From positions 225,001-289,000 of the forward strand of contig CAJNDS010002552.1 in assembly GCA_905221605.1 (NCBI GenBank): a stretch of 64,000 nucleotides of DNA. The letters run 5' to 3'. The position numbers were made by a program, and so were the translations under genes. Numbering within the stretch: the first letter of the stretch is position 1; each line of letters starts with the position of its first letter. The notes under the pieces were generated by a model. It was not told the origin of the DNA. It did no database searches and saw only the letters and a list, made by a program, of their open reading frames with translations. Shown here piece after piece: positions 18,985-29,481 of the stretch. The stretch comes from Symbiodinium natans (Eukaryota; Sar; Dinophyceae; Suessiales; Symbiodiniaceae).

Positions 18985-19080
18985 GTGTGATCCCTTCCCC
19001 CTAATACTAACCCCCCAACCCCCACCCCGAATATTAAATACTCCCCCATATACTATGTAACTAAAACTGTGGTATCACAT
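18985..19080. mobile_element. MITE-like family C, copy 1
   Basis: CCTTCCCCCTAATACTAACC, AATATTAAATACTCCCCC and TATACTATGTAACTAAAACT in order. Related stretches lie at 43388-43500 and 44753-44822. The inverted end is partly preserved only in the 43.4 kb copy. Confidence 0.5.
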
Positions 19081-19121
19081 ACTAGGGGGTCACCCTAAGC
19101 CCAAAGCCCGAAACCCCAAAC

Positions 19122-19229
19122 ATGTGTTTATGCGACTTCACAAAGTTGAAGCCCCGGAAGAGTGGCGACCAGGCTCACCACGCCTTCGGCATGCTCGTGG
19201 CCGAGCCACAGAAGGCGGCTGCGGGTTGA
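19122..19229 (+). CDS. Small ORF, exon-like
   Basis: ATG-started 35-codon frame (MCLCDFTKLKPRKSGDQA, then HHAFGMLVAEPQKAAAG) to TGA 19227-19229, directly before a telomere array. Protein-like, no family recognised. Confidence 0.33.
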   Translation: MCLCDFTKLKPRKSGDQAHHAFGMLVAEPQKAAAG

Positions 19230-19290
19230 TGGGTTTAGGGTTTAGGGCTTAGGGTTTAAAACCCTAAACCCTAAACCCTAGACCCTTTAT
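19230..19290. repeat. Head-to-head TTTAGGG / CCCTAAA junction
   Basis: TTTAGGG units run straight into CCCTAAA units around 19258. This is the order expected if two chromosome ends were joined, but the arms are only about four units each and an inverted duplication is equally possible. Confidence 0.85.
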
Positions 19291-19404
19291 GATTTCAGGG
19301 TAGAAAGGCCGCAGGCCCAGAGGATGCCCCCGAACATCTCAACCTCCCATCGACGGCCCTTCAACACTTGATTTCTGAGTTCGCCCAACTCCACCCCCCC
19401 CCCC

Positions 19405-19547
19405 TACCCTAAGCCCAAAAGCCCTAAACCACCCTGAATTTCGTTGGTGTGTTCGTTGAATCTTCGGAGGAGTCCCCCCTACCCTAAGCCCAAAAGCCCT
19501 AAACCACCTGAATTTCGTTGGTGTGTTCGTTGAATCTTCGGAGGAGG
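19405..19547. repeat. Tandem duplication, ~75 bp unit
   Basis: Two copies of a unit starting TACCCTAAGCCCAAAAGCCC and ending TTCGTTGAATCTTCGGAGGA, differing by one base and a poly-C spacer. The minus-strand frame repeats accordingly. Confidence 0.9.
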
Positions 19548-19603
19548 GTTTCGACCCGAGCCCAGCCAGACCCCGAAGAAACAACTCAAGAAACCCTCAA
19601 CTT

Positions 19604-19700
19604 GGGATGTTCCCCCTTATACGAACCGTCCTTCATCGGGATCATAGTACCCCCTATTATAGTCTCCATTAAGGACTGTTAGTATAAGGGGGAGCATCCC
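19604..19700. mobile_element. MITE family D, complete copy
   Basis: Terminal inverted repeats of about 33 bp start GGGATGTTCCCCCTTATAC on the left and end GTATAAGGGGGAGCATCCC on the right, with few mismatches. Similar flanks (AACCCTCAAC on both sides) may be a target duplication in telomere-like DNA. There is no coding capacity. A second full copy is at 60659. Confidence 0.8.
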
Positions 19701-19764
19701 AACCCTCAACCTTCAGATTTTCGCCTGCGAACGTAGTCTGGACACTCCAAAGCCTTTTCGCTGA

Positions 19765-19850
19765 TTTAGGGTTTAGTTTAGGATTTAGGGTTTAGGGTTT
19801 AGGCTTTAGGCTTTAGGCTTTAGGGTTTAGGGTTTAGGGTTTAGGGTTTG
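19765..19850 (+). repeat. TTTAGGG/CTTTAGG array
   Basis: Heptamers including a run of three GGCTTTA variants. Confidence 0.9.
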
Positions 19851-19864
19851 GGGTTCAGTTCTTC

Positions 19865-19975
19865 ATGAAGGTTAAGCGCGTTAAGCTTCAGGGTTTCCGG
19901 GATTCGGCAGAAAGGCCTGAGAGTTCCGCCAATGTTGCACTTGGTTACATGGGCAGCTGCGGTTTCGGAATCAGG
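19865..19975 (+). CDS. Exon-like island
   Basis: The frame reads MKVKRVKLQGFRDSAERPES and on through ANVALGYMGSCGFG. It stays open into the next telomere words. No family is recognised; a CGGCAG inside could be the real acceptor. Confidence 0.3.
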
Positions 19976-20035
19976 GTTCAGGTGTTAGGGTTTAGGGTTT
20001 AGGGCCAGGGGGTGATGGGTTGAGAGGGTTGAGGA

Positions 20036-20116
20036 GATGATCCACTCAAAAGTCTACTCCACGGTTGTGGGGCTGAACTTAAGGTTTTCTGCAAGCCCGA
20101 TGGAAAGCTACCCTAA
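20036..20116 (+). CDS. Exon-like island, terminal-exon type
   Basis: DDPLKSLLHGCGAELKVFCK then PDGKLP and TAA at 20114-20116. It lies 1.7 kb upstream of the first Argonaute-like island, so it could be an earlier exon, but I cannot align it. Confidence 0.28.
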   Translation, partial: DDPLKSLLHGCGAELKVFCKPDGKLP

Positions 20117-20717
20117 ACCCTAAACCCTGAACCCGGGTTTTTGGGGTTTAAGGCTTTAGGCGTAGGGACTTAGGGACTTCGGGACCATCATGCATGGACC
20201 TTGCCTTTTCGATCAGAACCCCTTCCAGCAACCGGTAGTTGATGGAAGTATCCGAGCACCAAGCACCCAAAGCCCCTTAACCCCAAGCCCTAAACCCTAA
20301 ACCCTAAACCCTGAAACCTAAACCCCAAATCCTGAACTCGGCGCGGTCCCAACAAACCTTTCGCAGGGCTCCGTACCCCTAAAGTTTGGTTTAAGGCTTT
20401 GGGTTCGAAACCTCTTAGGAGCCCAATAGGTGAACTTCAAACTTTTTGGGTAGACCAAACCCCTACTAAACGAAAAAGTTTAAACTTTTTCGAGCCAGGG
20501 TCTTGGGCAACTAAGACCTGGAAGGGGTGAGTGTCTGTCCCTCTCTGTGTGTGGGTAGTGGGTTTAGGGAGAGTAGGGTTCAGGGTTTACGGTTTGGTGT
20601 TTAAAGGGTGTAGGGTTCCGGGCCGCAGGACCTGTGTCTGATTTGACGGGTAGCTTCCCCCTTCAGGGTATAGGGTTTAGGGTTTAGGGTTTAGGGCTTT
20701 AAACAGGTGTTGCTTAA

Positions 20718-20906
20718 CTACGGCGTTCTGCAGTCTCTAGGTAGTGCCTCACGCAGTAGAGCCCTAAGTTGTGAAGTCGTCTGAGGGGACACCGGACGAA
20801 ACTGCTTCAAACTTAGATATTCAGCCCAATGGCCCAGAAGCGCACATGCATCACCAAAACGTATCATGCCCTGGTCAATGAGCATCAGCAGGTATTGTGT
20901 GGCCAT
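20718..20906 (-). CDS. Hypothetical minus-strand ORF, 62 codons
   Basis: Reads MATQYLLMLIDQGMIRFGDA and on to PRDCRTP. Mixed helix-like composition, no telomere-derived codons, ATG start. No family is recognised. Confidence 0.35.
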   Translation of the reverse strand: MATQYLLMLIDQGMIRFGDACALLGHWAEYLSLKQFRPVSPQTTSQLRALLREALPRDCRTP

Positions 20907-21774
20907 GGTTTTCAGAGTTTAAACGCTAAACCTTAAAGTGCAAGCCAAAAGCTTCGGTTTCAGCCCCTCCTCTCCCCCGTGTGCAGCTGGCGACTTGTTG
21001 AAGGTTGCCCAGAGTTTCGGGCTGAGGGTGACGTGGGCGCTGCAAGTTATGTTTGCTATTCTGTTTGTGCCAACTCATGCTTCAGTCATTTTGCAGCCCA
21101 CGTCCCATGAATGGTCCTTGCCACTTGGGGTTCAGGGCTTTGGGTTGGGTTCAGGGTCTCAGAAGTCTTCGCCTGCAGGTGGAGTGCAACGATCAGTTCT
21201 CTGCCCTTGACCAGGTGGGTGCGGCGTGCGAAGGGCATCTACCGCCCCCCCCCCCCCACCCCAAACTGGCCCTAAGCATCTAAACGGACAATTAAGGGGA
21301 GGCCCTCCGCACAAACGAGCCTCCAGATTATCAAGAAACTGTCTGACAGTAGGGCCCAAACGCTCACCCGGAATCCTAATCCCTAAACCCTCAAGCCCAA
21401 CCTCCACCAGCACAGCTTCGTAGTAGCAGCACTTGCCGGCCTCATCGGGGTCGGGGTTGCTACCGGCGTGATTATGGGATCCCCATCCCAAACTAAGGTT
21501 CCAAAAAAGGTTGGGTTGAGGGTTTAGGAAGGGTTCCAGGGCTTCAAGAGTTTGTATAGGGTCCGCTTAGGCTTCCGCAGGGTTTTCTCCGATACGCCCC
21601 ATGCGTCCCCTCGCCGTGCAAGGTTTCTTTCTTTATTCAGACCCAACCTGCAAGATGCAAAAGCTCCTAAGCCACAAATCCCTAAACCCTGAACCCTACA
21701 CCTAATCCCTAATCCCTAAACACAAGGCCTTGCGAGTTCTGACCTGCCCAAAAAGTGCCCTTCCTTGACGCCAG

Positions 21775-21845
21775 ATCCTGCAAGAGAAAGTGAGGAAAGA
21801 CACACAGCTCGTCATGCTGATCACGAGGGAGCATCGGGGCTTGGG
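21775..21845 (+). CDS. Argonaute-like island 1 (start of MID)
   Basis: After GACGCCAG the frame reads ILQEKVRKDTQLVMLITREH and RGL. The pattern QLVMxIT followed by charged residues resembles the first MID strand of Piwi proteins, which precedes Y..IK..LC. The frame is clean, and the downstream side runs into GGTTTGGGG-type sequence. Confidence 0.45.
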
Positions 21846-24800
21846 GTTTGGGGTTCAGGGAGCAGCATCTGGGTGGGGCCCAAACATTCCCTAAAGGCCT
21901 AAACCCCCTAAAGTCCTAACACCCTAGACGCAGTACCATACGCCTCAACACCTAAGCCCTGAAGCTCTGAGTCTTAGACGCTCAACCCATGTCGAAGCCC
22001 AAAACTGCGGGTGTGGGGAAAATATGTATATATATATATATATACATAAAAAAAATGGTCACCCCCCCCTCCCCCCCAATGGACCCACCGACGGCCTTGA
22101 TCTTTGCAAAAGTACCGTAAATACCGATAAAAACCTATGCTGCCTGGTGATTTTCCGGTGACCGGATTTTTGACTGTATTCCTTAATTCACTCTCTCACA
22201 CACACGCGGAGGGTTTTTCTTTCTGTTGGCTTTTGTTTATAACTTAAGATTTAGGCATTTAAACCTAAGCCTGCAAAAAAAACCCTTAACCCTTAAACCC
22301 TGTAGGGTTAAGGTTTAAAGGTTAAGGGTTTAAGATTTAGGCATTTGAACCTATGCCGGTAATTAAAGCTAAGCCCTTAACCTTTAAATTGTATAGGGTT
22401 AAGACTTTTACAGGCTTAGGGTTTAAGATGTAGGCATTTAAACCTAAGCCTGCAACTAATTTTAAACCCTTAACCTTTAAACCCTGTAGGGTTAAGGGTT
22501 AAAGGCTTAGATTTAAGATTTAGCCATTTAAACCTATGGCCAAGCCCTTACCCTTTAAACCCTATAGGGTTAAGATGTTTAAAGGTTTAGGATTTAAGAT
22601 TTAAGCATGTAAATCTCAGACTTCAAATAATTTTAAACCCTTAACCGTTTAAACCCTGTTGGGCTAAGGTTTACAGGTTTCGGGCTTAAGATTTAGGCAT
22701 TTAAACCTATTCCGGCAATTACAGCTAAGCCTTTAACCTTTAAACCCTATAGGGTTAAGATATTTAAAGGTTTAGGGTTTAAGGTTTAGGTATTTAGACC
22801 TATGCCGGCAGTTCATATTGAACCCTTAACCTTAAACCCTACAGGGATAAGATTTAAAGGTTTAGGATTCTTTACTTAGACAGTTAAATCTAAGCTGGCA
22901 ATTAAACCTAAACCCTTAACCTTTAAACCCTATCGGGGGGAGAGTTTAAAGTTTTAGGGTTTACGATTCAGACATTTAAACCTAAGACGGCAATAAACAC
23001 TAAACCCTTAACCTTTAAACCCCGTAGGGTTAAGGTTTAAAGGTTTGGGGGTTTAAGATTTAGACATTTACACCGAAGTATGTAATTAATTTGTCACCCT
23101 TAACACCTTTAAACTCTGTAGTGTGAAGGTTTAAAGGTTTCGGGTTTAAGATTTAGACATTTAAACCTAAGCCCATAGAGTTTAAACCTTAAGGGTTTAA
23201 GGTTTAGGCATCTATTCCTTAACCCTAAACCCTCTAGGGTCAGGACCCTAAAGCCCTCGGCAATCAAGCCTCAACCCTTGACCTTCAAACCCCATAGGGT
23301 GAAGGTTTAAACGTTTGGGGTTAAAGACTTAGGCATTTAAACCTAGAGGGCATGTAAGCCTTAACCCTAAACCCTGTAGGGTCAGAACCTTAGCACCCTA
23401 TCGGGATCTAGCACGTTCAAAGGCTTGAACCCTACAGGCGCTGAAGGTATACATGCCCTATCGGTTTTCAAACCATTACACCCTGTAAGAAGGTTTAGGG
23501 CCTTTTGAAGGGAATGATAAGATCGAAGGAGGACTGCTCCTGCACCTTGCAACTACCTTCCACAGCTCTCTGCATGTCTCTGTGTTCTTTTCTCTTGTTT
23601 TCTTCTTAGCAATGTGGGGAAAGGGTCCTCCTCTGACACCTCTCCTTCAGTCGTGGAGGCCCCTTGGGGAGAAGGCGTGTGAAATTTTGTGGAAAGAGGG
23701 AGTGCAGGACCATGCCCTGAACAGGACCCATCGTTTGCACAGGGTCTGCCTCGTAAAGGATGGGAGGTCTTTGTCCTTCATTTCCCTTCTCTTTCTCTCT
23801 ATCCTCTCTCTAGCTCTCCCTCCTTTTTTGTTTTTCTCCATGTTCGCTCTCCTCCTTTCTCCGCTCTCCCTTTTCTCGTGTCCATTCCATGACCCTTTCC
23901 TCCTCTGTTCCGTTTGTCATTAAGTAGGGGGGAGATAGAAGAAGGGCAAGGTTAAGCAAGGAGAAAGAAGGGAATGATATGATGGAAGGGGGACTTCTCC
24001 TGCTCCTTGCAATTAACTACCTTCCACACTTCTCTACATGTCTTTGTGTTCTTTTCTCTTGTTTTTCTTCTTACCAATGTGAGGAAAGGGTCCTCCTCTG
24101 ACACCTCTCCTTCACTCTTGGAGGCCCTTGGGAACGCTCTCTGAAAACCGCCTGAAACTCTTGGGGGAAGCTCAGAGGGTTTGGAGTGTGTTGAAAGAGG
24201 CAGTGCAGGGCCATGTCCAGAACAGGACCCATCGTTTGTACAGGGTCTGCCTCGTAAAGTCAGAAAGGATGAGCAATGAACAGAAACCAGGGCGGCGCCG
24301 GAGTGAGAGAGATGGAGACAGATAGAGAAGCAAAGAGAAGGAGACAGTAATCAGGGAGAAGAGGAAGAAGGAAGGCAGCGGAAGAGCGACAGATAGGGAA
24401 ACAGGGTGAAGGAAACAGAAACAATGAACAAGAGGAAGGAGGAAGCGATGGTGGAAACAGGATTGCTTGGAGAACAAAAAGGAGACGGAGAAAATCAAGA
24501 AGAAGCGAGAAGAGGTATGGTAGGACACTTGTTTTTGTTATCCACTGTTCCTTTTCCTCGCCCTTACGCTTACTTCCCGAGCATCGCTCACTCCTTTCTT
24601 CCACGGTCTTTGTCCTTCATTTCCCCTCTCTATCTCTCCATCCTCTCTCTAGCTCTCCTTCCTTTCTTTTCCCACGTTCGCCTTTCCTCCTCTGTTCCTT
24701 CTGTCATTAAGTAGGGGGATAGAACAAGGGAGGAGAATGAAGGGAATGATGAGATGGAAGGAGGACTTCCCCTGCCCCTTCTAACTACCTTCGACAGCTC

Positions 24801-27800
24801 TCTACATGTCTCTGTGTTCTTTGCTCTTGTTTTTATTCTTAGCAATTTCGGGAAAGGGTCCCGTGGTCCTAAACCCTAACGCCTAAACCCTCGTGAGTAT
24901 TTCGGCCTCGAGAATGGCTTGACGAAACGTCGTGACGCGACAGAAAACGAAAGTCTTCAACTATGATAGCAGGCATAGAAACGTATATGCAAATTGATTA
25001 TTAACCAAGAGCAAAAGCCAGATAATACATAAAGGTCCATGCCACATAACCCTATAGTGCTTGAGGCTTAAACCCCTAAAACTTAAATCCCTAGGGTTAT
25101 GCCTAAGTTTCACCAAAAAAGCCATCTTTTCCAAAACTGTGGGGCTGGGGCCTCCAAAAGATGGTTTTTTTGGTTTTCTCCAGAAAAAGATGGTTTTTTT
25201 TGCTCAAAACCATCTTTTTCTCGAGAAAAAGATGGTTTTTGATCTTTTTCTCGAGAAAAAGATGGTTTTTCGAAGGATGGTTGCTCAAAAACAACTTTTT
25301 CTCCAGAAAAAGACGGTTTCGAACCAAAAAACAATCTTTTAACCAAAACAACCCCCCCAAAAAAGCACATCTTTTCCAAAACTATGGGGCTGGTGCCTCC
25401 AAAAGACGGTTTTTTTGGTCTTCTCGAGAAAAAGATAGTTTTTTGGGTTCGGAGCCATCTTTTTCTCGAGAAAAGATGGTTTTTCGAAGGGTGGCTGCTC
25501 AAAAACCAAGAAAACCATCTTTTTCTCGAGAAAACCAAAAAAAACATCTTTTGGAGGCCCCAGCCCCATAGTTTTGGAAAAGATGTTTTGTTTTTTTAGT
25601 TTTTTTTGTGTGTTTTGGCTTTTTTGGTTTTGTTATTTTCTTGTTTTGTTGTTTTTTTCTCTTGATCTGGCTAGGACTCGGCTGCCACCCGCGGTGGGTC
25701 CATTGGGGGAGGGGGGTGAGCATATGTATATATATATATATACATAGACATATATATATATATTGCAGAGTTTCGGGTTGAGGGCTTGGGGTTTAGAGAA
25801 CCGGTTGAGGGTTTAGGGATTGCATTTGCAGGGTGTAGCGTTTAAGGTGAGGACCCCTGCTATATATATATATATATTGTGTTATGGGGGCTTCATAAAA
25901 TCTTGGGTACCCTTCTTTTTACCTTTTGGGTCGCCTAAACCCTGCATCCTTATAACCCAAACGTTTGTGTAGTGAGGAGGGCTGCAAACGGCCTGAAGGT
26001 TGCAGTGTTGAGGTTCTTTAGGGCTTACCGTACCCTCCATAAAGTTGGATTCCCTTTGGCATGCCTTTTGGGGTATGGGCAGAAGGATGTTCCAACTTGT
26101 TGGAGTTGACTGTAAGGGCTGGAGGGTTCGTCTTTCATGATTTGAGTGTTTCTGAGCCTGGAAGCTTCAAAGAGGAGGGGCTTAAGGGAGCAAGGAAGAG
26201 TTCCTTCCGAGTTGCCTCACTGCTCCCAAGCCTTTCAAGGGTTTAGGGTTTAGGGTTTAGGGTTTAGGGTTCCTCTCAAGGCCGTCGAGAGCGCTGTCTT
26301 CCCTTATATGAACCCCATCTTGGACCCTAAGCCTTTGTTCCCCAAAGCTCCAAAGGTAACCTACTAGCACGACCCAAAAGCCAGACTGCAGCAGGAGTCG
26401 CCAAAGATCTATCAGCTCTTCAAGCAGAGGCTCTGCTGCCTGACGCCCTGTGCCTACCTCAGCGTGGCCTTTGAAAACGGACGAAGTACCATTTCGGGTT
26501 TAGGGTTCTGGGGTTTAGGGATTTGGGTCCATAGGGCCTGGCAGCATTCTACAGTAGTCCGTGTACAAGTACAGCAGAAGCGGCCGAAAATGCCCATGCC
26601 AAGTCCTATGTTGCGGTAGGGCGTTGAGGGGTAGGGGTAGGGGTGTTCGGATTCTAGGGCGTTGGTGTTAGAGAGGGCAACCGTGCCCTAAACCGTAAAC
26701 CCTGAACCCTAAACTTCCGAAGTGGCCCTGAACAAGGGCCTAAAGGCACCTTCTTGGAGGCTTCTTAGGGTTTAGGGTTTAGAGTTTAGAGTTTAGGGTT
26801 TAGGGTTTTGATCCTTAAGAAGGGCCTAAGGGTACCGCAGAAGAGCTCCTGGCCCTCAACCCCGAACGTTCAACGGCTCCGTTTTTGTTTTCCAGCGAGG
26901 GCCCAGGTCAACCATGAAACGAAGGGCCTAAACCCGAAGGCAACCAGGCCACACTTTCATCAAGTAACTCCCTAAACGTTGAGAAACCCTGAGCCCCTAC
27001 ACTCCGAAATCCCGAAGCCCTAAACCAAAGATTCAAGCCTACGAGCCTCCCCCTCCTCCTCCCCGTTTCCTGAGCAGCTGGTGAGGCATATCCCAAGTGG
27101 TCAAGAGCGACACGATCCGCAAGCGCAACAGCATCGCTGCCACCCTCAGTCTGGGATCCCAGACTGAGTCGTATGGTCTTTGGGCATAGTTTTTAGGGTC
27201 TAGAGGGCATTAGAGAGGGTTTTTTGAGGGTTTAGAGGGTTTAGAGGGTCTGTAGGGTTTAGAGGGGGTATGGGGCTTATGGGGTTTAAGAGGGTTTAAT
27301 AGGGTCTATGTGGTTTAGAGGGTTTATAGGGTTTACAGGCGTTGTAGGGTTTAGAGGGTTGACAGGGTTTATAAGGTTTATAGGGTTTATGTATGGGGTT
27401 TACAGGGTTTATGGGGTTTGTCGGGTTTATAGGGTTTTTCGGGTTTATCGGGTTTAGAAGGTTTAAAAGGTTTATAGGGTTTATGGGGCTTAGAGGGTTT
27501 ATGGGAGCTTATGGGGTTTACAGGGTTTATAGGGTTTACAGGGTTTATAGGGTTTACAGGGTTTATAGGGTTTACAGGGCTAATAGGGTTTAAGGGCTTA
27601 CAGAGTTTATTATAGGGTTTATTGGGTTTGGGGGCTCAGGAGTTTCGGGTTCAGGGTTTGGGGCTTTGGGGGTTTTAGGTGGTTTAGGAGCTCGAGCATG
27701 AAAGGTTCAGAGGTTTTGGGGCGTTTTGGTTTGAGTGTTTGTAGTTAAGGTTTAGGGTTAAGGGCTCAGAAGGCTTCGGTTTGGAGCAACCTCTTGCCCT

Positions 27801-29438
27801 GCTACGGTTTACGCAACCCCCCGGAAGCCTACGCCCCTCTCATAGCCTTCGGGTTCAGGGTTTAGCCCCCTGAATCGCAAGCCGTTGCCCCTAACTTGAA
27901 CTAGCAAACCCCAGTGATGTGAATGGGTTCTGGGTTCCTCTATAAAACGGAGGGACGGGGTACCTTGTGGGGTCCTTTTCTCAGGGAATCCTACTACTTG
28001 GGGTCTATTATAGGGGTCCCCTAGGTTCGTAAACCCCCATGTTGCGATGAGCTGATTCGAGGCCGCCTGGTGCTGCAAATGAATGCCAAGCCCGGCACTC
28101 AGCAGTCTCCCTCCCCTCACTCTCTATCAAGGTCGATAGGCTTTTGTGGGGATTAGGGTCTAAGGTTCAGGGTCTAGGGGTTGGCGGCTGAATGTTGGGC
28201 CTTAAACCCCAAACCCACTCCCTAAGCCCCAACCCCTAAACCCTAAACCCTAAACCCTAAACCCTAAACCCTAAACCCTAAACCCTCTACCCTCTAAACC
28301 CTAAACAGCAGCTCTGGTCTAAGGTCAGAACCCTGGGCCCTTATTATGGTCCCTCACCCTTGTTCAGAGGGATCCAGAGTATGGGCTATTATGATATATG
28401 GTGTATATAAGGGTATCCCCTATTTGGGAGTCTGTTAGTGCGCTGCGGAGGTTCGTGTACTGGTTCTCACAAAAAAGTTCGGGAGTCAGGTACCTGAGGC
28501 CCCTCCATGTTACCCTTTTAGGGCTCTTGTAGGGTTTAGGGTTTAGGGTTTCGGGTTTAGGGTTTAGGGTTTAGGGTTTAGGGCTAGGAGTACCCGATTT
28601 CTTCACTCCCTACTATAAACCGGTGAGCTTTTTCGGTCTCGGTCGGGACTTTGGCGTGCAGAGTAGGGTCTTTAGTCTTGGCTTCAGGGTTCAGGGTTCA
28701 GGGTTCAGGGTTTAGGGTTTAGGGTTTAGGGTTTAGGGTTTAGGGTTTAGGGTTTAGGGTTTAGGGTTTAGGGTTTAGGGTTTAGGGTTTAGGGTTTCAG
28801 CATGTCACCAGCAGGGGCAGCATCCTCCGGGAAAATCGACCTCTACATCACCCCCGCAGCCTGCAACCCTGAGCCCACGCCCTAGCCCCTAAACCCGAAA
28901 CCCGAAACCCGAAACCCTAAACCCTAAACCCTAAACTCTAAACTCTAAACTCTAAACTCTAAACTCTAAACTCTAAACCCAAACCCCAACCCCTAACCCT
29001 GAAACCAAACCCACGATGCTGCAGAGCAAGAAGCAGATTTTAGGGGGTTTCGGGTTTGGCATTTCGGGTTTAGGGTTTCGCCCCCAGCCCTTAAACCCCA
29101 ACCCCCCCCCCCCCCCTAAGCCTCATGTCAGAATAGCATTCACAACCTTTGAGTTCACTTGCCGGGTCCCTTGCCCCTAAACCCTAAACCCCAAATTTAA
29201 GAGCCTCCGGCTCAAGCCGCCGACCCCGCTGGAGCATAGTTGAAAGGTCCAAACCCGCTCGTCGGCTCAAAGGATGCTTTCCTCATCGCATGGTGCTCGG
29301 CAGAGTGCCAAAAGTTGTGAGACGCTTGAGCCTATGTGAGGGGGGGGGGGGGTAGGGGGTAGCACCAGGACCCAAACAGTTCGGCCCGAGGGGGGGGGGC
29401 AGGGGGGTCGGGGGGGCAGGGGGTGGGTGGGCGGGGGT

Positions 29439-29481
<43 letters not shown>

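Noticed and set aside
22241-23490. CRISPR-like array
   Set aside because: Repeats are diverged and directly adjacent, with no unique spacers of constant length; the context is eukaryotic.
25061-25723. Seven overlapping Phe/Lys-rich frames of 71-145 codons
   Set aside because: All come from the palindromic fold-back repeat; every frame on both strands gives the same kind of repeat peptide.
29240-29337. Exon NPLVGSKDAFLIAWCSAECQ
   Set aside because: A second frame over the same bases is equally open and plausible, with no splice edges to decide.
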